A stretch of 64,000 bases of DNA. Source: Acanthornis magna. Its lineage: Eukaryota; Chordata; Aves; Passeriformes; Acanthizidae. Shown here piece after piece: positions 37,501 to 49,980 of this stretch. The notes under the pieces were generated by a model. It was not told where the DNA came from. It worked only from the letters and a program-made list of their open reading frames with translations, and searched no databases. The stretch is taken from NCBI GenBank assembly GCA_036785705.1, contig JAWUZG010000356.1, positions 248,001-312,000 on the forward strand, read 5' to 3'. The position numbers and the translations under genes were made by a program. The first letter of the stretch is position 1, and every line of letters begins with the position of its first letter.

Positions 37501-39214
37501 CCATGTCCCAGAGAAAAGCCTCTGGAATTTAGTGCTACCAAAAGTACTTACAAATAAACATTGTGCTTTAAATTCCTGTTATTTTTACGACAAGATTAAA
37601 TAGAATTTACTTCAGACAAAACATGAGTGAGAAAGAAGATATGCCAGAAGATGCCCAAGGTGCTAGCATATGAGCTTTACAATTTATTTTTTTTTTTAAT
37701 TTTAAATTATTGGGACGATCATGCAAACACTCAACTTCTCCTAGAGTCCTTTGGATATGACTTGGCAAGATCACAGTCAGGGCTGCCACCCCCTTTCTCT
37801 GTTTATTGTGGCTGAGTTAGGAGAAATGGCGTTGCTTGTTGATATCTTACTTTTGTCCCTTATGTAAGCCCAAGACAGCGCAGAATTCTGGAACCAAGCT
37901 TAACCTGAGCCCTCCCTCTCATATGCAACGCGTCTTGCTGAGGGAGCAGTTTCTGTTCCTTTTAGTTGTATGCATGCATTACTTCATATTTGCATTACTG
38001 AAAAGAGCAGCATTTTTGTTGTTTTCTTACATGCATTGTTAATTTTTAGACTTGGGTTCCCATTCATCAATATTGTTTCTTAATAACTGAGTGAATTATC
38101 CAGTCAGCTTTTACACTTCCAGTGATTGTGAAATTTGCATTTTATTTGCAGCCTTCTCCCAGTATATCTACAAAGGAAAAGGAAATTCCATTAAAATCAA
38201 GTTATCACGTGGGAACCCACCTGCTTTTGCTGAAATATTTGGATTTATTTTGGGGAAATCTAAACAAAATGCTTCAATTTCTGTCAGGTCACAATAAAAG
38301 CAAGCAATTCAGTTTGTTAAGAGCATCTTTCAAGGGAGTGAGTGGTGTAGGCTTGATGCATTGGATTAATTTCTGAAATTACAGATGAGAATCTTCCCTG
38401 CACTGCTGCTGTTCTGGAAGAACTTGAAGGCTTTGTAAGTGTAAATTGTGCCACGCACTATGGTTATTTGACGTTGAACTCATTGTTCATGGTTGGATGC
38501 TAAATATGTTTTGCAATGTCATTTCCATAAAAGTTTGAAAAGAAGCAAGTCTTCCTTTATTAAGTAATGTTTCCTTCATAAATCCTGCTGACATTTTAGG
38601 ATTGGAGGAAAAAGTGGAGACAAGTAGCTTTCAAATTTCCTTCTATCTTAGAATAACACTGTGACCAAGTGCCCAGACTTTCTGGTGAGGTTTGCATGCC
38701 TTCCACTGAGTTTTTTACACTGGGGCAGCAGGTGAAAGGCATCTGGGTTTGTCCTGGGAGAGTTTATAGAAAGTCTTAAAAGGCATTTTATGAAGTTTTA
38801 CTGAAACTTTTTAAATTTTTTGCATGGCCCCTACCCAAGTTCATGATTGTGAAATATAATATAGGGATGAACATTCAATCCAGTCTACCTCTCCAATACA
38901 GAGGAGATACTAGAAGTTCATTATTTGAATGCTTTGGCATGATTTTTGGTTCTGTGTGCTATTTGCCCGGTTTCATTCTGGTTTTCCATATTTCCTTCTT
39001 CAAATGTCTCTGTGGATTGTTCTAATGTAGTTTGGAAGTTGGCAGAGCATTGTCTTAAACCTGAAAGTTTTGGTATAGTGTGACATCCATTGTTTTCCGC
39101 TGTCACTAAGAGCAAAGAAATCTTGCTGAGCTGTGAAACTGCACACTTAAAACCAAGTGCTGCATTTATGTGAAGTTAAACACATTCAATATCAAACTCT
39201 GCACAAGATTCAGA
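31590..39214. other. unique non-coding DNA, no gene seen
   Basis: Frames reach at most 110 codons (37209-37541 minus, opposite a 78-codon + frame) and 109 codons (33579-33908 +), without splice or homology support. An octamer ATTTGCAT lies at about 32344, inside a stretch whose composition (CATTAA, TAATTA-like cores) resembles conserved non-coding DNA. An acceptor-like TTTTATTTGCAG ends near 38151 before a frame open to 38297, but no good donor closes it. No transposon is recognised. Confidence 0.5.
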
Positions 39215-39284
39215 TTTTTCTGTCCTAACTTTGCATGAAAAAGATCATCTTTTTCTATCTTAACTTTGCATGAAAGAAATGAAG
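39215..39284. repeat. 35-bp tandem duplication
   Basis: TTTTTCTGTCCTAACTTTGC followed by ATGAAA recurs 35 bp later as TTTTTCTATCTTAACTTTGC followed by ATGAAA. The first 27 bases agree but for two changes; the rest has drifted. Confidence 0.8.
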
Positions 39285-42200
39285 AAGATTTCTCTGAAGT
39301 CTGAAAATATTTGGGTTTGCATTCATTAATGTATGTGTCAGTATATAGATGACTTCTGCACTTTCAAAACAGGCTCAACTCCTCCCCCCGCAGTTTCTTT
39401 AGGGTGTTTAGAATGATCATGGTTTTTATATCACTGAAGAGACAATACATTTCTTAAAAGGTAGCCATGACATATTGACTCCTTAATCACAGCAATAATT
39501 ATACATGATTTTTCCATGTATCAGGATCAGCCTGTTTATTTCTGTGTGAGAAAAATAAATTATGTTTCTATATAGGATTCTTAAATGACGGTAGAAGAAA
39601 AAAGCAAAGCTCTGCTGGGAATTGCATCCATTATTAAGACTCTCAGAGCATTAAAAGCATTAGAATAATAACCTGTTACAATAAACCAATGATATAGCTA
39701 AGCCCTCTCTTCTTGAAGAGGAGAAGTCTTGATTCATCGTTCAGGTGTAAATCTATGTCACAGAAGTCAGTGATTTGGTAAGATATACAGTGATTCTCTG
39801 AAATTAATAAAACTTTAAAACAAAGATATTTAAAGCAGCAAATCAGGAACTGAAATGCCAGGAGTCATGGGAAAGATGGACTTGTTCTCCTAAATAGTTG
39901 GTCTGGATTTTAATGAGACCATTTTATAGCAGAAACAAAGGAATATTATATTCATTATGATAAAGATATTATGAGATGAAAAATTTTCTATGCCTACACA
40001 GCGTACTTGCTTTCTGATAGCAGCTGTAATTTGTGTGGGTTCTATGCAGTCAGTCCATTTTTAAGTCTGTTGCATTATTCCCTATATTACAAAATGCCCA
40101 TATGTTGTTAGCTTCTATTTTAAGGGAATAAAAGTAAAAGCTGTTTCTGCAAAGTCTAGCGTAGAGACTAGGAAGGTGTTTCTGCTGTTTTAAATCAATT
40201 ATATTTGTCTATAGCACTCAGCATGGCCTCAAAAATAAAAGTTGTGAGGAGAGGGAGTAGGTTTCTTCACAACTTATCCTGAGCTATGTGTCCTGGAGAA
40301 TTTTAATTTAGTTGGAAGAAACTGATCACATGACTGAGGGCTCTGGGGCTCTCTGATATGCAGTTCCTCTCAGTCTTAGGGGCAGCAACTATTTCAGCAA
40401 TAGTCTGCCTTTAAATGTTAAGGTCTGAGAGATGCACCCATGTTCAAGCAGGTACTATCTTTGTACTGTTGCATTTATCCTTTTGTTGTACTCCCAGTTC
40501 CCTGTAGCCTCTGCACTGCTCTTGGGCACTGCTTTTGCCTGACTCTGACCCTCCTCCCCTCCAAACACCTGGGAGTATAAAAAAGCCACCATTAGATCCA
40601 GCCCACCGTTTGTATCCGGGGTGTGTTTCTTGTCAGTGCAGCCAGGGCCACTTCCACTGACAGCCATGCTTGGAAGAGTTACGGACGGTCAGAAGTGTGG
40701 TCTGGCAATGGTTTATTGATAAGAAGGCAATGGGGGTGGACAATGGACACTGCTGACATCTTCATTTAGGCGTAAGAGCTGCAAGAACATTCTTTGATAG
40801 AGGCTGATTTTGAAAACAAACTTGCTCAGTGAGGAGGTGCTTGGTGAGGCTTCCCATATGAGATATGTCCATCTTTGGGGTAAACAAGAACATAACAACA
40901 AAATAAGCAGTCCAACTGCTGTTTCAGGAAACTGGTTTATTGATTACTTATGGCAATTGATACTCTAAATGCAGTTAAATTCTGGTGGGCCAAAAGCAAT
41001 ATTTGAGAAAGCTGATCTTCCCACGATTGACTGACACATGACATTGAAGCCTGATCCTTGTTCCTGGTTGACTTACAGCTAAGACTTCACCCTGTTTTGT
41101 AGCTTCTGTTTAAAACACATCGAGTTTTTTAATGAGATTTCAGGAAATTACTGTGTTTTTCAGTCATCCCTTTTACTTTCTCTGGTTTTGTAACTTACTG
41201 ATAATATACTCTTAAAAAAATAGCTGTCCGCAAATGGTAGATAATGTGAGGGAGATGTAGTGGCCTGTAAACTTTCTTCTAGAGAAATTTAACTCTGAGT
41301 TCAAGGCAGTCTGATTGCCGAGAAGATAAGCTATGGTCAGTGGTGTGTTTATGAGTACAGAGATCTTCCTGCTATGGGAGCACTTGACAAGAAACAGAGA
41401 AGGCATGTGAAGAGCTAAATATGCAGCAAGACTGTTTATACCCTCCTGACTACTTCGCTCCTCTGCCTATGCAGAGATTTCCTAATTTTCTGTCTTTATT
41501 CTTCTTCTTGATTTTATGTAGCTTAATCCAGGATTGCTTAGGGCAATTTGCTCATTATAGTGCAAATGTTTTAGTCTCTCTCTGTTATGAAGCAAGTTCC
41601 CTTTACTAAATTATTTTCTCATGTCGGTGCGTTCTTTGCCCTGCCTCAAGTGGGGACTAAAGGAACAGATATACTGCATATATACTGCATATCATTTTCA
41701 TGTCTGCTGCAATATTTCTGTGTTATAGTGCAGAGAAAGACAGTGTTGTAGAGTAGTAGTTTAAACTTGTCGTAGTTTATCTTGCAAAGAAGAAAACAAA
41801 TATTAACAAATGCTTTATACTTGTTATTCTGTAAGTTATCCAGATTTGCTGACTTCTACCTCAGCATTTCTATTTGTATCCTAACTATCATAATATTTTT
41901 GCCTTTTTAAAAAAAATACATCCTGTCTCCCCAGTATGGAATGATTTGCAGTACTTCCTCACACATGTTAGCTAAAATCCCTGAAAGGCAGCTTGGGATA
42001 AGGGTCATCTTTGGTAGTGGCAAAAGGCTGCAGAATTTATCAGCATTCAGTCAAATGGAAAGGACTTTCAGTTCACTGTGGGAAAGAGAAAAGTGCACAA
42101 TCTTTGGTGAATCTTCCTGTTACTAACTGAGTTTGAAAATATGTTAATTAATGTGATGAATTGTTACTCTTTCCATTTAATAGTTCAATTACAAAAGTCT

Positions 42201-43671
42201 GCTGAGAGCAGAGAGCAAAGCACACAGGTGTTCACCAAGCAGTGTGTGTGTGGTAGCTCGGCAGAGCCAGGGCTGGCCTGTGCAGGTGCCCACACTGTGC
42301 CATCTGAAGTGTGTTTGTCACAGGGATCTCACACCATGTGGAGGGTGTATGCTGTACGTCCTGCTACTGCTGTCAGCAGCTGGATGACACTTAAAAGGCA
42401 CAGTCATGGGCATGCCAGAAAGAAAGTTAGATTGGCATTCAAGAGGTTAATTAGAATAGGAAAGAGCAATTAAAGGGACGTGACGATGTCTTCATAAAAC
42501 TGTAATTGAGCGCTCTTCATTAAGTGATCTCATTAAATGAGGCAGAGGATTTTTTGTTGTTGAAATTCTGGACTTGCTGTTAAGATTCTCTAATCAGCTT
42601 TCTGAAAGGGGAGTTATTACAATACCATAACTTTTGAAACCTTTTATTGTTCTCAAGATACTGCGAGGTGTGTTTTGTGTGGATGTATTTTCCTTGGCAT
42701 CAAAATGGAGAACTGGAAATAATAATGTTGCTTGTGTATGAATGTCACGAGTCCATTATTTTTATTTGCCCCACCTATGAGACAAATGAAGGTTTAGCTC
42801 CTAGTTTCAGTAATTGCATCCTTGTATTATGTATGTTGTGTGGTAATGTGGCTGCACATGCAGAATACAAATCAATACCTTAACAGCAAGTAACAGATGG
42901 ATGGCTCCTGCGAAAGAACTTTGTTGTCCATTTATTGATCACAGTTATGTTAACAGAGACATACCATAACTACCAGTGCCAAAATAAACATCAGTTTAAA
43001 TAGTGGTCCTGTGAGAACAGGATTGTTGCTGGTTTACTTGGTGAGAGCAGTCTTGTCAACTGCTCGACTGATTCTTAAATTCTCTGAACTTAAACAAAGA
43101 GCAGGAATGTTTCAGAGAGATGTTTGTGTTGTATAAAATACCTTAAATATTGTGAAGAATTAAAGCATTTAAATCACAACAAATAAAACCTCCTATGGAA
43201 AAATATTAAGTAAAAAGAGGCACAGTGAAATGCTGCTGATTTAAAACCAACCAAAAAAGAAGTAATCGTTTTACCTAATGTGATGCTGTTCATATTCCTG
43301 CTGTGTATCATTGGCTCAATGATTTCTGTTGGTTTTCTTTTCTACCTCTGGATATAAGACCCACAGAACTGCAGGGGCACATGGAGAAAGGACAGCAAAA
43401 TTCAGTCTGCATCAAATATTTCTGTTGTAGAAAGTAAGCAAAATGAAAGCAGATGGAAAAGCTCCATATCACTCTAAGTCCCTTACCATGACCCTCGATA
43501 CTGTGTGCTGCAGCGGTAAACGCCCACACAGTGATTCGGTTACTAATTATTTTTGAAGTTATTGATGTCCTTCCAAAATCTTCTAAAGTGATTTACATGT
43601 GTGAGTGTGTGACATACATTTCATGGATATGTTTGTGCTCTTGTTTTGTCTCGCTCTCTGTTTTGCACTGT
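39285..43671. other. unique non-coding DNA, no gene seen
   Basis: A short 11-bp duplication (ATATACTGCAT twice) lies at about 41668-41690. A 110-codon + frame at 42141-42473 has no further support. The stretch at about 42480-42600 has homeodomain-like cores (TAATTG, CATTAA) and looks like constrained non-coding DNA by eye only. Confidence 0.5.
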
Positions 43672-43722
43672 GGCCCCAGCTCTGTGACGGCCCCAGCTCT
43701 GTGATGGCCCCAGCTCTGTGAT
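43672..43722. repeat. 17-bp minisatellite, three copies
   Basis: GGCCCCAGCTCTGTGAC, then GGCCCCAGCTCTGTGAT twice, in perfect tandem. A partial fourth unit (TGCCCAG) follows. The unit is GC-rich, unlike the surrounding DNA. Confidence 0.95.
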
Positions 43723-44193
43723 TGCCCAGTGTCAGTTATCTTCTTGCCTCCTCTTAGCACAAAAACAACTTGTTCCCTTTTAGAGGAAGCCCTGGCTACT
43801 GAACACAGATATATTGACATCTTTTCCACATATCCACCAGGGCCTGCTTTCTACAGAGCAATGTAAATATAACCAACCTGGAACAGCATGAATGCAAGCC
43901 AATATATGTCATTTGCTGCCAATTTTTCTTCTATATTGCAAAAGCAGTTTAGAGGCATCCACAACATACCCTTACTGTAAACAGCATTGCTCTGATTAGT
44001 CGTAGTAATAAAAGTCCATTTTTCTTAAATGGCGTTTCAGTGAAGTACTAATTAATTCCGAGGATTTGGGAATTCACATTGTGTAGCTTGTGTTTTCTAT
44101 TACCACCATATGTAATTTATTGGAAAAAACAAAGAAAAAAATACATGAGGGGAAGAAAAGAAAGACATATAACATTTTAAAAGTGACAGGGAA
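43723..44193. other. unique non-coding DNA
   Basis: Nothing recognised. Confidence 0.6.
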
Positions 44194-44215
44194 GGTAGTA
44201 GGTAGTAGGTAGTAG
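44194..44215 (+). repeat. (GGTAGTA)3 short tandem repeat
   Basis: Three perfect 7-bp units followed by a G. Confidence 0.95.
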
Positions 44216-47200
44216 TCTTTAGTCTCAGACAACCTCCTAGACATAAACAAGGAAGGACCCTGTAGGAAATGTGGCTTTTTGCCTCCTGTCAGTAGGAGAT
44301 TTTGAGATTGTGTTGCCTGTGTTTGCTCTTGCCTTTTGCTCCTGAAGTTCAGAAGATACCATTACCCCTCAGTTGTGTCTTGGCAGCTACACTGGCTGCA
44401 TTTGTATCCTCACAATTTTGGGAATATGGGACTATAGGAGGATAGAAGTGGCCCAGTGTTTTCTTTCCTCTTTTAGCATTTAAACTAATTATCTATTTTA
44501 TTTAAGTAAATTACTGAAGAAACTATCCATGTGTTTACCCAGTTCTTCCATATGTACTGGAAAGCAGCTGTGGCAAATTCAAACAGAAGGCATGGCACAT
44601 CAGCTCATACCCCTTCCCTCGGACTTAGCTGTTTTTTGTTTTTTGGGGTTTTTTTTAATGGTTGAATCCTGTCATTCCTTTGAGGATTAGAAAGCTCTCA
44701 AAGACCTTCGAACCAGTGTCTTGCTTTTGTTCCCTTCCTTGTAGGGAGAGCACAGAACATCCCCTTGCCGCATTGGTTGCTGTCCCTTAGATAATGCATA
44801 GAAATGATGAGACCCACTGCTCCTGACAGCCTGCCTTTTTTTGGTGGGGGGGTAGAGCGGGAGGGAGCAGCATTTTTTATCTGTAGATGTAGAGGTGTGT
44901 CAGGAAGCTCAAAGAAAATGCGCTAGTTTGCATAATTTAGCATATGGAGAAGATACCCAGAATTCAGCCTGATGTATAGCTCATATCTGTGAGAGGAAAA
45001 GGAAACAAAGCCCAGACTATGATTTGCAACAACACTAATTTATATTGTGAATTATGCTTATAGCTGGCTGAATTTGACTGAGAAATGAGACTGACATTAC
45101 ACATATTCTTTGGCCCTTCTTTATCTTCTGCTGAGGAGGAGAGAAACAGCCACTCTGTCCTCAAACAGGGATCTTGACTAGGGGAGCCAGAAGCACGCAG
45201 CACATAAAAATTGGATAATTGTGCTAAATAGAACTTGGAACTTTTTGTTCTGAATGCCCTTGTCAGACTGTCTTTCCTTATACTTGCCAGCTAATTAGCA
45301 TCTACTGATAGTTATTTTGTTTCAGGGTAATAGCAAAACTTAATTTGTGCTGTTAATTACTTTTCATCAATTTTCCCATCTTTGAATGGATAGTATATGT
45401 ACCTATACTATTACTGAACTGAAAAAAACCCTCCTAGATGAAGTGAAAAAAAAAATATTAGCTTGTCTTTTCTCACTAATTTTAATGATTTTTAAGAGAA
45501 TGAGACTGGATTATGATACATTACATCTTAAGTGTAAATGCTAATTAAAATTGATTATAAATTCTAGCAAAATCATAAAGGCAGCATGCAGCTCAGAGAA
45601 TTGTTTTCAAATGAATTCCTGGAATCTTTCTAGATGCAATCAAAATGTTTTTAAACATTAATATGTTGGGTTACATAAAGAATTTTTACTTAGTCATTAG
45701 CCAGAAAAACAAGTGAAATCTTTATAATATGACCTATTATTGCTATCTAATGGAAATAATTGTGGAGACAGCATAATGTAACTATGCAATGAGTTCTCTG
45801 AAATACAAGTTCTGAAAGCTGATGAGATGACAAGCTGGATAAAATTGCCGTGTAAACACAACTTGGTTATGGAGTGCAGACAACAGTTTCTTTAATTGTA
45901 TGTTTTGATTTAGTGGGACTCATACCTTATCTGTGCTTTTGCTTTCTGATGGATGGAAATGTAGCACTTTCTGAACATTTCTGTTTTGTTAAGGTCTGTC
46001 TTACTTCTTTGCTGGCAGAAAGTGAGGAATTGGGTTTAACTGGGGAGTGGAGAAAGACAGCCAAAGTGACTTTTGTCAGTAGAATCATTACAAAACTTAT
46101 GGAGGCTTCTGCTGAAGTGTTACCAGGATGCCTCCTTAAGTCTATTTATGTTGGGCTGTGTAGCTGTGGAAGTTTGTCAGTGTCACTCAGAAGCTGGGGA
46201 GCCATTGTGAGAAGAAAGCCACTTGTGCTTTCTTCTCACTGTATTTGCAAAACTGTTCTCCAGCTCCACACCTGAAGGGATGCTGATTTCTGTGAAGGCT
46301 GAAGAGTCCAGTCCTGTCTATAGTTTACACTTGCACAACTCATCAGCACACTCCCTCCCCAGGGACACAACTCTCTCAGACACCAGAGGTGCACCAGGAT
46401 GGGCGTGTCCCCTCTCTCTGCCTGCCATTAGTGCAAGTGCAAGGGCTCGTCACCCAGGAGGAAGCTCGCTGTGTGTGCTAAGGGGAGCACCAGGCTGTTC
46501 ACCCATGGCTGCATGCTTTGGCCACTGTCACCAATAACCCTTCAGACTCCTGGTGGAAGCTCCTCCCTTGATTTCAGATAGCTCTGAACCAGATACTTGT
46601 TTTTTATAGGTACACTTAGTATTGCTACCATCTGCTTCTAATTTTCCCTAACCCAGTAAAAGATACATGTAACCAGAATTGTCTATCTGTTTACATTGCA
46701 AGTACCAAAGTTAAATAAAGAACAGCACAGCATTCAAACTTGGCAAAAGGCAAAGCAGGATCTGTCAGTGGGAACAGATTTTGCCTTCCTGATTCATGTG
46801 GCAATAGAGCAAAGGTGGCCACCACTCTTTAATGTACTTATGGTATAACTGTTTTATTAGAACAAGGGAAGCTATTCCTAACACTCATTCACTGGATTTG
46901 TCTCTGAGAAAGAGGTTATGATTGTCACAGGAAGGGTGCCAATAGGTGGGATTGATAGGTGACAGAAGTGTCCCTGAAAGAGCTGTCTGAGCCCTGGTGG
47001 GCTCCCTGTGGCTGGTGGAGCTCATGATACCTGGTCAAGGGGAAGGTGAGAAGCCCTAGGCAAGGGAATGATGCCTCAGTGATCCTGCAGGATGCATTTT
47101 GGGTGAGTGATTTGGATTGTTTTGCTATTAGTTGTCTAATTCAGCCAAAACTAGTTGAGCAGAGAGGAGGACATTAGATTTCAGTGGTATTTATCCTTCC

Positions 47201-47516
47201 TAAGAGTGTTACAGCTATTGGATGCTGGTAAAGGATTCATGCTTAAATTTGTCGGTAAAAATGCAAAACAAAACAGAGAAGCCAGCTCTCGACGTCATGT
47301 GTTGTTAATCGGTGGAAATCCTTGCCGCAGGCCATTGTGTGTATTAAAACATCATGCAAATTCCTGACAGTGTTCTCTGGAGAATTAGTAAATGAGTGAA
47401 AGCATGCTTGGCTTAAGAAAAGCTGTGGCTGTAAATGTTTGGAGTACAGAGAGTACTTGAAGGAAGTGTAGTTCCTTCTCTTCCTCTGCCTGTTTCTGAG
47501 GCTTTGCCTTAGCCTC
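44216..47516. other. unique non-coding DNA, no gene seen
   Basis: A 133-codon + frame at 45874-46275 is the second longest in the window. It overlaps a 104-codon + frame at 46223-46537 in a GC-richer piece. Neither shows a known domain. An acceptor-like TTGCTGGCAG lies inside the first, but no coding-exon pair can be built with confidence. Confidence 0.5.
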
Positions 47517-48064
47517 TGTCATGGTTTAACCCCAGCCAGCAGCCGAGCCCCAGGCAGCTGCTCGCTCTCTCCCCCACCAGTGGGACTGGGGAGAGAATGG
47601 GAAGGGTAAAAATGAGAAAACTCGTGGGTTGAGATAAAGACAGTTTAATAGGGAAAGCAAAAGTCAAACACACAAGCAAAGGAAAACAAGGAATTAATTC
47701 AGTGTTTCCCAAGGGCCCCATCACAGGTAACAGTGACTTGGGGAGGCAAAAGCCATCACTTCAGATGTTCCCCTTCTTCCTACTATATCCCCCCTCCCCT
47801 GAGCAGGATGTCACATGGTCTGGCATTTCCCTTTGGTCAGTTTGGGTCACCTGTCCCACCTGTGTCTCCTCCCATGCACCTCCAGCCTCCTCACCAGCAT
47901 GGCTGTAGGAAAAGCAGCAAAGACCTTGGCTCTGTGTATGCCCTGCTCAGCAGTAACAAAAACATCTCTGTATTATCATCACCATGTTCAGCACAAATCT
48001 GAAACTAAGCCCCATATGAGCCACTGTGAAGAAAACCAACTGTACTGCAGCCAAAACCAGCACA
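47517..48064 (-). mobile_element. ERVL-type solo LTR
   Basis: The element runs from TGTCATGGTTTAACCCCAGC on the left to CCAAAACCAGCACA on the right. On the minus strand it therefore starts TGTGCTGGTTTTGG and ends in GACA, the form of a common avian ERVL long terminal repeat. Inside, the reverse complement of CCCTATTAAACTGTCTTTAT places an ATTAAA-type poly(A) signal at 47644-47649, followed by the CTCAACCCACGAGTTTTCTC block typical of this LTR's 3' part. Length (548 bp) is about that of the family as I know it. No internal viral sequence flanks it, so it is a solo LTR left by recombination. The five bases on either side (GCCTC and GTAAG) do not match, whereas ERVL insertions usually make 5-bp duplications. 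Frames of 68 to 122 codons within it are not genes. Confidence 0.9.
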
Positions 48065-49880
48065 GTAAGATTCCTCATGGCTCTGTTTTTGTGGTTTTGT
48101 TGAGTGCTTTGCCTGATGTATTGCTCACAATCTTTTTCCTGTATATCTTTGCTTACAGTGTCATGTGTTTGTATATCCAATGATTTCTAGTCCTGAGAAG
48201 ACAGCTGGTTTTTATTTGTTTAAGTAAGATTATTTCAGAAAGTAATTTTCAGAAAAACTGTTCCAGAAAAAACTCTTCCAAAGAGTTTGGAAGACTGCTA
48301 TCAGCAAATGCTCTAGACAAGAAAAGTAATATTAGGAGAACATGAAAGCACCAACTTTTTTTTTCAGGTGCTTTTTCCGGTTGGAAGAGGAAAGCTGGGA
48401 CAGAGGGCACTCAAGGGCTCTCTCTTGACACTCCTTTCCTTCTACATAAGAATGCTCTTATGCTATTCTTGCTTTTACTCTTGCCACAACCTTATCCTCA
48501 GTATAAAACTGAACAAAGAGAATTTTCAAATGAATCAAACTAGAAAGCCTTTTTGAAGTATTTTCCAAGATATCTTGGCCATGCCCTATCACTCAAAAAG
48601 AGGTCTTAATTTCATCCTATATTATCACAGAGCTATGTCAAAAATATTTGTAGGAAGAAAATAGAAATTGTTGCCACCTGGAGCCAGGTAACTATTATTT
48701 CACATTCCTCAGGTCTGTGGGAAATATATTGTCATTATTTTTTACTTAATTTATCTATATTTTCCATCAATTTCATTTAAGTTTATTAGTCTATATTAAA
48801 TGTTTTTGAGGAGGAAGATCTCTTTGCTTTCTCTTCTGATCTTGTGAATGGAGCCATCCAAAAGCACTGCCATTTTCCTCTTAAAAAGACCAACCGAACA
48901 AAACAACCCACTCACATTGTAAAACAGACTTAAAACTGTCCTAGCAAAAATCTCTTAAAGTGAAGAGTTTCTATCTTTTTCGTCCTTCCTTACATGTTTA
49001 AGCTGGTGACTTAAGTTCACATACAGACTGATACATTTTACCTTTTGACACAGAAAGAAGGTAAAATGAATAGCGCCATAGATTAAAGTGCTCTGTGACC
49101 AGAGGTAGAGCCAAGATCTTCAGTGACAACCTTTATAATATTGGGCAACAAACCACAACAACAGTTGCTATGTCAGGCCCATGAATATGTGTCTGAGTTA
49201 TAGCACATCTTTAACAGTTTGCTAGCTTTGATTTCAAGGTGTCAGGCAATGCTAAAGCCTCTGCATTTCAGTGTGACGTTGCAGTGATTAAACTTCTAGC
49301 CTGAATTTGGTTAGCTTCAGCTTCCATTGATGTGAATTCTTATGAGTTTGTCTGAGGAAAAAGCAAAGAGTATCTTCCACACTGAGTCTATGCACTAACT
49401 GCCTCCTTATCGCATCTTAAATAAACTAAACAGGTTGTTGTAGATGCTTCCAACATGAGTAGTCACATTAAGATAATTGAAGCTTTCTGTGGGGAAACGA
49501 TGCACACCTTGCTTGTGCATAAGCCAGTGCTTGCCTGCTGCTGACTGGAGAATATGTGTAATGTGTCCCATTTTGTTATGCATTTCCACGGATAAAGAAT
49601 GCCCTCAAAGTTACAAGTGTGACTTAATGGTGTCCAAGACCTATAGAGATGAAAGGAGCTTCCTAGGAAAACAATTTTTCTCTAGATTTTCTGGTGCTGG
49701 AGCTATTAGCAGCTGTTTTCAGCAAAGTAGGAGATGGTCATACTGCAGTCTTTTGCCACTGTGAAGGTGTGAGACTGAAAGATGTGTGAAAGTTTTCTCC
49801 CTGGATGTTGACCATGGTCGATATGTGGACCTCCTGTTTGATCTGCTTAATTTTCAGTTTCCTGACTGTTTCCTTTGCAG
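48065..49880. other. unique non-coding DNA, no gene seen
   Basis: AT-rich. A 95-codon + frame at 49477-49764 lies opposite a 60-codon minus frame. No repeat is recognised. Confidence 0.55.
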
Positions 49881-49966
49881 TTTCCTAATTAATTTTGCAA
49901 TATTCATCCCGACCTTATTGACTGTGCTCCTAGTCTGTGCTGTGAAAACTCAGCTGAGGAGAAACG
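49881..49966 (+). CDS. candidate isolated exon encoding a membrane-spanning segment
   Basis: A pyrimidine tract with CTGTTTCCTTTGCAG ends at 49880, and the 86 bases that follow end at ACG|GTAAAAA (donor GT at 49967). Only one frame is open. It encodes about 28 residues: the hydrophobic run FLINFAIFIPTLLTVLLVC, then AVKTQLRRN, which is basic. This is the usual look of a single membrane-spanning helix followed by a positively charged cytoplasmic stop-transfer segment. The open frame continues upstream to 49786, so the acceptor is not forced by a stop. I do not recognise the protein. Chance is a serious alternative in AT-rich DNA, where Phe, Ile and Leu codons are common. If real, it belongs to a + strand gene, the same direction as the recursive-splice candidate. 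Confidence 0.15.
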
Positions 49967-49980
49967 GTAAAAAATAAGCC

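Noticed and set aside
45874..46275. 133-codon + frame as a gene
   Set aside because: Close to the chance maximum, no recognised domain, Cys/Leu/Ser-rich, and overlapped by another open + frame in its last part.
47815..48183. 122-codon + frame as a gene
   Set aside because: Most of it lies inside the ERVL-type LTR.
49882..49965. Nuclear copy of a mitochondrial ND1 segment
   Set aside because: The hydrophobic peptide recalls the N-terminal part of ND1 in pattern only. The DNA does not match over any useful length, and no neighbouring mitochondrial tRNA or rRNA sequence is seen.
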